From: Halichondria panicea
Lineage: Eukaryota; Porifera; Demospongiae; Suberitida; Halichondriidae
Assembly: GCF_963675165.1 (NCBI RefSeq)
Contig: NC_087380.1
Span: forward strand, 2,967,803 to 3,031,802
Length of the DNA stretch: 64,000 nt
Direction: 5' to 3'
A model generated the notes under the pieces. That model made no database searches. It worked only from the letters and a program-made list of their open reading frames with translations, and was not told the origin of the DNA. Position numbers and translations under genes: made by a program. Below, piece by piece: positions 11,501 through 27,861 of the stretch; the first letter of the stretch is position 1; every line of letters begins with the position of its first letter.

Positions 11501-13822
11501 GAATCAGTTGTCACTAATTACACGCACACTAATGACAGCCACACACACACAATGGCCACACACACACAATGCCAGAGCTAGCCAGGAGAATCAGCAAACA
11601 ATCAAACTCTATAAGTGTGGAGGCTATAAATCAAATAATGACTCATATTATAGTCTACACAAGAGACATGCAGTGCCAACTTTATTGATGGGGATAGTTG
11701 AAGCTCATGGGACATTGCTCTCGACTTTACTGGACTTAATTATTGGACTTAATTCTAGAGAAGTTCGAGAAGTTCAACAGAGTGGGTGTCCATGCATATC
11801 ACATGACATAGAGAGGAGGACACAAAGACAACACGACTCACCTGGATGTTTGAGCTGCCATGTTGCTGACACAGCAGTTCCAGCTTGCCCCGTAACCAAC
11901 AGCTCATAAGTTCCTGGGGTAACCATGGTCATAATCACCAGCGAGAATAGTCTGCCCTGAGCTGTTACTATGTAATTGTCAAGATCAGGTGATATAGCGA
12001 CACCATTCATCCTCCACTGAGCAGAGAGAGTAGCGGCTTCTGGTGAGGTGACGTCTACTGATAGTTCAAAGTTCGTATGAGAAGGGGACACGTAAACTAT
12101 TCTCTCGGGTGGAGTTCGACTGACTTCCAGAACTGTGAAACATAGTAACACAAAACGTCAACACAGAATTATTATGATGGATTTCAAATTAAAGCTATAC
12201 AATCCCCATGCTAGCCTCGATTCCAGGCCGCACTGTTGAGGCCATGTGAAGGAGGCTATCCCCATGCATGAGCGCCTCGGGTTTATATCGTAGCCCTAGT
12301 CAGTGTGTGCTAATGAACAGGACTGGCACCTCCTCAGAACTGTGAGGGGACTCTTTTACTCAAAGGAAGACAGTTCCCCATTAGGGGTGTGTAAACAGGT
12401 GTGACTTGCACCTGGGAGACAAGACTTGTGAAGTATTCATTACTAACGATTTACAACTGAGGTGAGGTATTTAATTGTGATGAAAAACTCTCCACTCAAG
12501 CAAGACTGAGTTTGAGTTCTAAGTGTGCAATGGACCATACAATAGTCTGCAACATTATTATATTACACACGCCATAAAAGTTGCTGAACAACAATCAACC
12601 ATTTATAGGGGTCACAACGAGCCAACTTTCTATAGAAGTGCTTGGTCCCCCCACCTTCCCCCCACCACCACATTAACCCAACCCAAACTCTAATGGACTC
12701 AATACACTCCCTAACAAATTGTCTAAGACAAGCCCCAAACTAACTGAATTTGGAGGGTGACTGGGGCTCAAGAAAACAGACAAAATCATAATTATTCCCT
12801 ATAGCTAATAGCATAATAATAATAATAATAAATCAAGACAAAGGACAACACTAATATTTAAAATTAATGGTCATGCCACTCTTTTTTAGAAGAAATAGCA
12901 CCGCTCAATTAATCCACTATTTGAAAGACAGCTAATAATAATACACCCATCTACTTACCTGCAAAGGAATACATGCAAGCAAAGGCTTGAGCTTGAGTGC
13001 ACTGCAGATTCACCAGAGTAGATCCTTGCACTGCTACACAAGTCAACTGGTTGCCAGTTGTCGATCCCACAAAGCTTTGGTTGTTGCGAATAACTTCAGG
13101 TGCCATTTCTCCATCTACAGTCACCCTTCTTCCTTCACTGTTGTATGTATACCCGATCCACAACTGTCTCTCTTCCAAGAGCCCCTCAAGGTATCGGGAA
13201 AGAAGTTTAAACTGCGACAAATCGCTAATGCTAAGAAGAGAGCCGCCATTTTCACGGCAAAACTGCGAGGCTGCGTCAAATTCCAGGCTCTGATCAATGA
13301 CGCCAAAACAAGACGAGCAATCTCCATAGGGATATTGATTTGCCGGGCACTCAATTGATAGAGACAAACCTGCACAAGAAAAATTAGGAGTGTTATGTGA
13401 CAACATTTTGTAGAACTCTAACAAAAAAAGTTTGTAATGAACGGCACAGTTCTAACAACGTTTAGTTCTGACAACATTGTTTTGACAGCACCACAACAAG
13501 TCAACCCCCCACTAACTGCTGTGGGGGGCCTATTGTGTACAAATTCCCACAATTCAATGGCGACTAGAAGTCAATGACCCGGTAATTGTTTATGCTAGCT
13601 ATCAGAGCTGGTGCAGTAAACATGCAGTAAGCAAGCTGAAACACGTACAGAACTAAGTATTTCATGCCGCCACAAGATAGACAGATAGAGATCTCAATCT
13701 CGTGAATTTAAGTAGTTATAGCTTCTAATATTACAACTTAGGTAAATTTATAGTTTAATAGAGCACTGCAACTTACCAAGGATGGAGAAGAAACTAATTG
13801 TGGTGATCAGTAAGCACCTCAT
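5583..13822 (-). CDS. C-type lectin / Ig x4 / FN3 x2 single-pass receptor
   Basis: Ten exons on the minus strand. They are: 13777-13822 (signal peptide MRCLLITTISFFSIL), 12959-13369 (C-type lectin-like domain with LWIGY and paired cysteines), 11842-12132, 10503-10799, 10021-10338 and 8947-9249 (one Ig-like domain each, the fourth with YQCHVGNQYG), 8466-8756 (FN3), 7752-7963 plus 6875-7124 (second FN3 split by a phase-0 intron, then a membrane span around LLVGVCLCLVITV and CCC), and 5583-6474 (about 297-residue tail). Most introns are phase 1, which lets domains shuffle as whole exons. The order lectin-Ig-FN3-TM resembles adhesion or recognition receptors, but I know no named family with this exact order. 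The tail is Ser/Thr/Pro-rich and ends in an acidic helix-prone stretch (LEELAAESAALAS). The exon 9/10 junction is uncertain: the GTAAAC donor leaves phase 1 whereas the tail frame needs phase 2. Confidence 0.8.
9608..9662. repeat. Short palindromic repeat, copy 1
   Basis: About 55 bp starting TAGCCTCGATTCCAGGCCG and ending GTGAAGGAGGCTA. Its ends are inverted (TAGCCTC / GAGGCTA). A second copy with the same ends lies at 12213-12260, in another intron of the same gene. Confidence 0.6.
10806..11841. other. Long intron of the lectin/Ig receptor
   Basis: The 1,042-bp intron between two Ig exons holds an 11385-11909 plus-strand open frame without family resemblance and simple CACACA runs near 11540. 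No splice-bounded exon was recognised. Confidence 0.45.
12213..12260. repeat. Short palindromic repeat, copy 2
   Basis: It begins TAGCCTCGATTCCAGGCCG and ends GTGAAGGAGGCTA, matching the copy at 9608-9662 with a different, shorter loop. It is intronic and non-coding. Confidence 0.6.
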
Positions 13823-15787
13823 TCTTGTGTGAGCTGCAAGGAAGTTAGGCTAGTAGCTGTAATCTAACACACACACATCCTAGCTTGCACATCACTACTG
13901 ACTTTTCATACAGAGGTATAAGCTAATTAGGTAACCTCTTCAAAATAATATTTAAATATTCACACAACATTAGGTTTTCTTACTTGTGATGCACTTTCAG
14001 CTTAATTTCTAAGAGCATTGGTAGCTTGTATTCTCCTGCACAAATACTAAATTGGGGGTGGATCTCGGCATCTTTATAAATAGAAGTGATTCTACACTTC
14101 CTCCTCAACAGGAAATTATCACAGAAATGAGGGCGACTCCAATTCAAGTCCAATCAGTCTTAGTCTCGAATTTCAGCCTCTTTCCATTTTGTACACAAAA
14201 TTGGGGAGGGCGTGGCCAGCTACAATCAGTCATCTTTCTCCTGCTTCTTTTGTCTCTTTTCTTCACTCGTCCATGAGTTTAGCCTTAGCCTAGAGCTTAA
14301 TAGATCTACCAGTCAAGCGACTCCAGAACTGTTCCTACCCATTGGCTAGATCTCAGCTCCCTGGCCGGCTAGGCTGGAGAGACCTCTTATGCAAGGAGCG
14401 GCTGATTCATGAGACTAATTGGCCAAATGTTCACGCAGCAGTACTGCGCATGCGTACTCAAAGGTTTATTATGTGGCGAGTATATAGCCTCCTTCGCAGC
14501 CTCTCCTTTTTCTGTTCTTGGAGGAACAAAGAAAGAAAGAAGGAAGCAACTAAGAAAAAGGAGAGCCTGCCTTGCTAAGTCGCGTGATCCCCTACTGACA
14601 TAGACAAATTTTAACGAGCGTGGGCGAGAGAAAACCTCAATAACTGTCCTCCCACACAGTACTTGGAGCGCATTTACCAGGAACATAATCTGTTATGAAC
14701 AGTACAGTACAGTACAGTGCAGTAGAGTCAGCCTTTGTGAGACCTTTAGTCAGTAGAGGAAGTATGAAAGACTAGAGTAGAGTAAACTATACTGCTGTAA
14801 TAATTATATCTACTAATCAAGTGGGTCTGTTCTGAACTCAGGAAAAAAAACTGAGCTAAATTTAGATATTTAGTCTCTTTAGTCTTTACTAGGTAAGCCC
14901 TCGTCTACGATGTTGATTCTGGCTTACTATCTAGGATGCTAACAGCTTTTATTTAGAGTTTGCAATGCGTAGGCATGCTGTAGCTTTTGCTCTGTCAGGC
15001 TCCGCCCAGCTAGTGATTGCCCACGTTCATTTTCACTTGTCTACCACTCGTCTACCGTCACGCGACTTAGCAAGGCAGGCTCTCCTTTTTCTTAGTCTCT
15101 TCCTTCTTTCTTTCTTTGTTCCTCCAATTAGTCCCGTATTTTATCTTATTGAACTATGACAAAGAACATGCTAAGGAGGCTAGCGAGTATAGTGGCAAAC
15201 ATACTAAAAAGGAAACACTTTAGTGACATCTGTACCAAGAAACTGTATCTGTCGATGATAAAGAAAATTGTACAGATATAAAGTCTTATATAATTATATA
15301 TACAACAGTGACAGTGACTTTGCTGAGAAGGAAACTCAAGTCCATCGCATCTCTCCATATTGAGGTATAATAATTATATGCTTTTTGCTCATGATTTTAG
15401 CGATAATTGCAGGGGTTAATAATTATGGTACATATATATCCCACTGCTATACTGTTGCTATGTGCAATATGCAGCATCAAGCCATTCGTAATTGAATGAT
15501 CAGATACTGGTGTCTTTGTGAGCAGAGATGCAAGTAGCTAGCTGGGACTAAACTCTTTCAGTTATTTTTGTAGAAGCTGTGGTGTATTTTGTATTGCTAT
15601 AGGGATGTAAACTAGTCATAACACGTGCACTCGGAATGCATGGTGTATATTGCACTCAGCCCTCATGCATGCTTCAGTGCAATATACAATCTCCGACACT
15701 CAGTATAGACTATAATTAACATAGCATAAAACTAATGACCTGTTACTGAGTACTGAACTTCGTCATACATGCAGCTATAATTGAAAC
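13823..15787. other. Intergenic region with long inverted repeat
   Basis: This separates two divergently transcribed genes: the receptor on the minus strand and the beta-helix membrane gene on the plus strand, so both promoters should lie here. No exon was recognised. It contains the inverted repeat at 14520-15125 and a hairpin around 15627-15692 whose arms share GCACTC and TGCAATATACA words. Confidence 0.5.
14520..15125. repeat. Inverted repeat, 68-bp arms 470 bp apart
   Basis: The left arm 14520-14587 (GGAGGAACAAAGAAAG... to CTTGCTAAGTCGCGTGA) is matched in inverted orientation by the right arm 15058-15125. Both arms are purine/pyrimidine-biased. The spacer has no transposase-like frame. 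It may be a foldback element or two opposite copies of one repeat. Confidence 0.6.
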
Positions 15788-18700
15788 ATGATACTGCTGA
15801 TAATTTTGCTACTTTCGGCTCAAATTCCACCACGAGTATCACCTGTTGCAATTTACATAACACCAACGATACCCAAAATACCTTGTCCTTCGAATTACCT
15901 TTGCATGGACCTATCTGAGTACTCTCATTTAAACGATAAGAAGAACAACACTGAATTAGTTTTACTCCCTGGTGAACACGTTCTAAACAGACCACTGCTT
16001 TTTAAGAATCTAGAAAATATCTCTCTTTCCGGAGTTTGGAGTAGCTATGTGTTACCAAATATCAAATGCTCCTATAACAGTGGTAGCATTACATTGGATA
16101 CAACAAACAATTGTATTATCAGTAACATAACGTTCAGTGGGTGCCAAAAACTAATCAGTCCTACAGTTTCCATCACTAGAAGTCGAAATATTTCTGTTGT
16201 GAGCTCCACATTTTCAGGGAGTGCACTCAGTAGTGCTTTGTTTTTTGAGTTGTGCATTGGTGTGACGATATACAATACACACTTTATTGGAAACCACAAT
16301 ACTAATGGAGGAGGAGCTTTGTTTATTGTGCGCAGCAACACTCAAATTATTGACTGTGTGTTTGCTAATAATAGTGCAACAAACGGTGGAGCTATCTACG
16401 CTGGGGATAGTGTGATCAAACTTCAAGCTAGTCATTTTCAGAATAACACGGCGATAAATGGTGGTGCTTTGTCAATTTTTAGTGGATTTCTATTCATCTC
16501 CGAATCATTTTTTGATCATAATGAAGCTTTAAAATACGGAGGGTCCTTGTATTGTTTCAAAAATTATACATTAGTCATTAATGACAGTACATTCATCAAT
16601 GGAAAAGCTCTGTCAGGTGCAACAATCTTGCTGTACGAAGGAAACACATCGTTATACAAATGCTCATTTTTAAACAATAGCGCAAGCTTTGGTGGTGGAG
16701 CACTATATACTCAGAATGCTGTTGTGACAATTGAACACTCTGTTCTCACCCTAAACTTTGTTTATGATAGAAACAACAGTATCACTTTTGGTGGTGCTAT
16801 GTATATTAACAACGGTAGTATCGTTACTGTCAAACATTCCCAATTCTTGGGTAACTATGCTCACGGCTTTGGTGGTGCTATATACTCATCTATCAACACC
16901 AGTCTCTCTGCATACGAAACCTACTTTGAACAGAACTACAATCTGATTAAAAGTAATACAGATTTTGGAGGAGGTGCCCTGAGTCTATCTGGCAATAGAT
17001 ACATTTTAGTCAACTGTTCGTTTGTAGAGAATGAAGCTGGTAGAGGAGGAGCAATATTAAACTACTTTGCTAAATGGGTTTATATCAAGTCATGCATTTT
17101 CAGAGGCAATACGGCCTGGTCTCATGGCGGTGCTTTGCATACTTGTGAGTTATGCCGTACACAACTAGACGACAGTGAGTTTAGCAGAAATACAGCTCAA
17201 ATTGGTGGTGCCATATATGCACAAGGCTCAAAAATCAACAGCAGTGGCTATCTAATTTTCACAAATAATTCGTGCTTAAACCGAGGTGTTGTGTACTTTC
17301 ATAACTGTGATGTTAAATTTCATGGTGAGGTGTGGTTTGTCAATAATAAAGGCTCTCTGTTTTTGTTCGCAACTGGTATTACTTTCATGAATAGGAGCAT
17401 TTTTCTTCAAAACAAGCAACCGTACTTATCTGATGAAGGTGGTGCAGCTACATTCATCGAAAGCAATGTGGTAATTTATGGACAATTTGTAATGTCATAC
17501 AACAAGGCTAGATTTGGTTGAGCTATGTACATTTCAAATTCGAACCTTTTTGCAACATTGAAATCTCAATTTGAATTAACCAATAACACGGCTCTTTTCT
17601 CAGGGGCTGCAATCTATTGCATTCAAGCTCAGTTGATACTCGGGGCAAAGATATTGATAGAAGGAAATAACGCCTTTCAGAATGGTGGTGGGATTATGGC
17701 ATCAAGCAGTACGATTGTGATAATGGCAAATCAGTTAAAGCTAGCCCATAATCGAGCGAAATATGGAGGCGGTATGTATTTGCAAAACTCACTGTTAATT
17801 ATACAGAAACTTGTCCTACAAAAACTTCCTCATTATTTTATCGACTTCTCAGAGAACACTGCCGATTATGGAGGAGCAGTATTCGTCAACGATGCTAGTA
17901 ATTCAGATGTGTGTAGCAATAACTCCACAACCGACAATGAAGCCAATTGCTTTTTGCAAATTGTGCGAATCTACTCACTCTCTGATTTACGCGATCAAAC
18001 ACCGCCTGCTATTTTGTCAGCTTCATTCTCGAACAATACAGCTAGATATGGTGGCAATTCCATATATGGAGGTCTCCTTGACAGGTGTACACTGAGTATT
18101 TTCAGTGAGTTTCGTGCTGTCTACTCAAACATGAACTACAATTATAATGCAGTATCAATTCTAAATGTAACTACAAAGTTAGAAGACATCAACTCTATCA
18201 GTTCTGATCCTGTCCGTGTGTGCTTTTGTGAAAATGAAAGCCTAAATTGCAACTATGAGCATTCCACGATTTACGTACGGAGAGGTCATCCTTTTAATAT
18301 TTCTTTAACAGCAGTGGATCAAGTATTGAATTCATTACCAGCAAATATTCTGGTATCAGTATCAAGTATCGCTGGATTGGACGAAGGACAAACAAATCAA
18401 TCCATATCATCAGCATGCACAGAGTTGGAATATAATATTTATTCTCCTAACAATGTGGAAGAAATGATGCTTTATGCTGAAGGTCCCTGCATGGGCAAGG
18501 GCATATCGCAGCGTAATATTAAAATCTACTTTGAACCATGCACTTGTGCAATCGGATTTCAACCCAGTAATTCAAGCAGCACTTGTGAATGTATTTGTGA
18601 TAATAGGATAAGCTCAGTTGTCACAAATTGTACTTCAAACCGAACTATAAACAAGCAAAATGACTTCTGGTTGACATTTTCAAATGAAACGATCCCCAAT

Positions 18701-20272
18701 GGTTTCCTGATTTACAAGTACTGTCCGTATGACTATTGCTTGAGTGCATTTAAGCGACCAATACCGATAGACCTCAATGTTCCTAATGGAGCTGATAAAC
18801 AGTGTGCTTTCAATCGATCAGGAAGGCTATGTGGATCTTGTATACCTGGACACAGTCTCATTTTTGGCAGCTCAAAATGTCTCAAATGTTCGAATTCATA
18901 TCTTGCATTATTGGTAGTGTTTGCAATAGCTGGAATTGTCCTTGTTTTGTTTCTTCTGATTTTTAACATGACGGTAGCTACTGGTACAATGAATGGACTC
19001 ATATTCTACGCCAATATTGTTATTGCTAATCGCTCAGCATTTCTCCCTGACAAAATGCCAGCAGTATTGTCTGTCTTCATTGCTTGGATAAACCTTGATC
19101 TAGGTATTGAGACATGCTTTTACAATGGAATGGACATGCACGCTAAAACTCTACTACAGGTGGTGTTTCCCACGTATGTTCTTACACTAGTATTAATCCT
19201 GATATTCATTTGTAAATATTCGGAACGATTTGCTGCCCTTATTGGGAAAAGGAATCCAGTTGCAGCTCTCGCCACATTAGTTATCCTGTCCTTCACCAAG
19301 TTTATCCGGGTAATAATAACTGGTCTATCTTTTGGCCATTTGAAACTACCTGATGGTACTTCAGATACAGTATGGTTGCCGGACGGTAATGTCCTTTTTC
19401 TAGCGACTGAACACTTATTTAGGTTTGTAGTGGTTGCCACAATCATCATGGCTGGTTTTGGATATGTGCTACTGTTACTTCTTGAAAAACGCTGCAGAAA
19501 ATACTCAAAATGGAGGCTAATGAAGTACTTAAACAATACTAAGTTACATGGATTCATGGATGCATACTACGCACCTTTCAATCCGCAACACTGTTACTGG
19601 GTAGGTCTGTTGCTACTGACTCGTATAGCACTTTATATGCATGCAATTGGATTTAACTCTGAACCCACGCTTGAACACAAAGCAACCTTGCTTGCTATCA
19701 TAGGAACTGTCTTTTTTCTTCTCCTCTTGAAGCAGCTACGAGTAAGAGTGTATAAAAATTGGATTATCGATCTTCTAGAAACTTCATTTCTTGTAAATCT
19801 CGGTATATTTGCTGCTGGAACATACCACATTTTGAGCACAGAGACAAAAGAACAACAGTTGACACAGCTTGTATTTGCTAGTGTGTCAGTGAGCATAGCT
19901 ATGCTTACCTTCCTTGTAACTTGCTTGTACCATGTGTACGCTTTCCTCATTTCAAATTCACCCTTGGGGAGATGCTTCGGAAAATGTGTACGGAATTGCT
20001 TTCAAAGAAATGTCATCCATGGAAGGAATGCTGCACACGGTGCAGTACCTCACGAAAACATACAACATACAGCTTTAGAAGTAAGAGGCAACAATGCACA
20101 ACAAACGGACAGCTACAGAGACAGTATGCTGAGAGAACCTGATCTCGATATACTGGCTCCTCTTACAGAAAACGACTGGAAGATTGAGAATCAACAATTA
20201 CCTCCTGCTCCACAGCCGCTAAAAAACGTCGTTACCTACTCTGTGATTGAAAGAAGACCACCCGTACAATAA
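15788..20272 (+). CDS. Intronless secreted beta-helix (Pmp-like repeat) membrane protein with in-frame TGA
   Basis: One reading frame of 1,494 sense codons is interrupted only by TGA at 17519-17521. The start ATG is followed by a signal peptide (MILLIILLLSAQ). Residues about 80-750 carry some 18 GG-A-hydrophobic turns (NGGALF, NGGAIYAG, FGGAMYIN, RGGAILN and others) separated by N-glycosylation motifs, typical of a right-handed beta-helix like chlamydial polymorphic membrane proteins. A cysteine-rich stretch near codons 900-1050 (CTCAIGFQPSNSSSTCECIC, GRLCGSCIPGHS) precedes eight or nine hydrophobic spans. The cytoplasmic tail of about 100 residues follows. The TGA falls inside a repeat, at the position of the second Gly of GGAMY (RFG-stop-AMY), and the frame is open on both sides, so one base (GGA to TGA) explains it. 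Large beta-helix plus multi-span proteins of this type are, to my knowledge, abundant in sponges; their ligands are unknown. Confidence 0.8.
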
Positions 20273-20746
20273 TTACACCATTATAATTATTGAGTTTATA
20301 ATAATTTCACAGACAGTACCCATAAAGCTATAGATAGAGATATACATGGTTATGACACATGCAGTCATAATAATTATAGACACCCGTGTAGAAATAATAT
20401 TCGATTATTTTTAATTTAATATACATGCACTAGTTTTTATCTCACTGTCCTTTTCCTCATCAACATGCACTTTGCTCAATAATGTATTGTTGGATATTAT
20501 AAATTGACTTTCTATAGTCCATGAGAATACTACACACAAACACACAATGGGAATGGGAATGATGCTGTGCAAACTAGAGGATTGCATGTCAAAGACAAGA
20601 CAGGTGTGAAATGATAAAAAAATCAAATCTATATAATAGAGAATGCATACATTGTACGGAGATGGATGATGGATAATAAGCACACTAATACATAAAAGTG
20701 AAGACCAGTATTAAAAAAAGAGACCTAAACATGATACGAGTATGAG
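20273..20746. other. Convergent 3' intergenic spacer
   Basis: It lies between the stop codons of two convergent genes and should hold both 3' UTRs. It is AT-rich, with no exon or RNA gene seen. Confidence 0.5.
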
Positions 20747-26491
<5,745 letters not shown>

Positions 26492-27861
26492 TTAGTGTCT
26501 CAACACTTGAGAGGAATTTCTACGATCGGGGGAAAGTGATTTACAAATAATTATTTAGACTGAATTTTAGCTTACAAAAGATACAAATAATAGCTCACAA
26601 ATGCATCAATATACACGTATACACAGAGCTTCCTTGTTTGACCTCAAAGGATACAATATTCAGGCTTCTGTTGGAGGTATTGGTTCATGGTAGGGGACTT
26701 TCCAGTACACACACTCCAAGACTACTATAACAGGGGCCTCTAATCAAGAGGGAACTCTTGGGTTACATCTATTAGCTCAATACAATAATAGTTGTAACGA
26801 ACACCCACCTCAAATTCTTCAAATGAAAAGGAGAAAAACGAGCAAGCCAAGGCAACCAGCTACAATATACAATATACACACACCCAGTCTCAGTCGCTAG
26901 TGTTAAGAGCAAGCTTCACAATCAAGGTCCTATAACAAAGTATCACCATGCCGAACATGCACTGAGGAAACTCACACCATGTACACTAGCACTAACTGGA
27001 ATTTATATTAATACATTTTGCCCAATATGAAAGACTATTAAAGCAGTAATAAAACAGTCTGACACAGTGCCAGCACTATTGTCAAACAGTACACATTCAT
27101 TATAGGCTGCAGTAGTGTTAGACAACGAGTGTGTACATGTATGAACAAGGCGTTAGCATCTTTCCTGCAAAGGTTACAAGGCTTTATTTTGACGACAAAT
27201 TAAAGTTGAACGCCGGTGCTTAGAAAGTACCTACGTACGTGTTGGTTGGAGTGTTTTAGCACTGTGTGGTCAATGAAATTAATGGTGCACACTAACTATT
27301 GCTGTGTAGTGAAGGTATCTTTTTATACACTTACCCTGGCTCTTAGATTTGAAGGGCAAGCAACTCTCAGAACAGGAGCTAGCTTCACCAGACTCTCATA
27401 GCAGTTGTCCACCCTCGACCTCTGTCTCCAAATACAACTTCTCTTGGTCTTGTGACAGTCACGCTGGCTTGAAAACTAACTAGCTCTTTCGTCAAAGGTC
27501 ATTAGGGCCGACCCCACAAGAAGGTCATTTTGCATGCAAGTCTAGCAAGCCACGCCCCTTCTTTGGGGTTTTGTGTGTGTGAAGGGGCGTGGCTAGACTT
27601 GCAAGACTAAACACCTTCTCTGTCACATGTGTTGCTGTTTTTGGAACTGCTGGAAACAAGATTTGCAGGCTCCAGTGGAGTAAGACAGGTGTGTATGCAT
27701 GCAGGCTACATTTAGATTACATCACCTATGCTGCTAAAAAGCTTTCGTAGCTTGAAACTGCTTTGCACTACACAGCCTATAATTAATTAATCCCCTCAAG
27801 CTAGCTATAGCTATGTGAAGTTAATTACGCTATTACTATGTGATCTGCAGAGGCTGAGAAG
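26492..27861. promoter_or_regulatory. Divergent promoter region between STK11 and sorting nexin
   Basis: The 1.37-kb spacer separates the start codons of two head-to-head genes, so it should carry both promoters and any non-coding first exons. CTGCAG just before ATG 27862 could be a splice acceptor for an upstream leader exon. No TATA box stands out. A hairpin lies at 27535-27604. Confidence 0.5.
27535..27604. repeat. 70-bp hairpin in divergent promoter region
   Basis: TGCAAGTCTAGCAAGCCACG and its inverted counterpart CGTGGCTAGACTTGCA enclose AAGGGG/CCCCTT arms. It is probably a small foldback element. It lies between the two divergent genes. Confidence 0.6.

Noticed and set aside
11385..11909. 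174-residue open frame inside the receptor intron
   Set aside because: No domain, no splice support, CACACA runs inside, and an antisense overlap with a genuine Ig exon.
17519..17521. Selenocysteine codon
   Set aside because: The residue sits at a Gly position of a structural repeat, and the protein is no redox enzyme. A single-base change is simpler; no SECIS could be tested.
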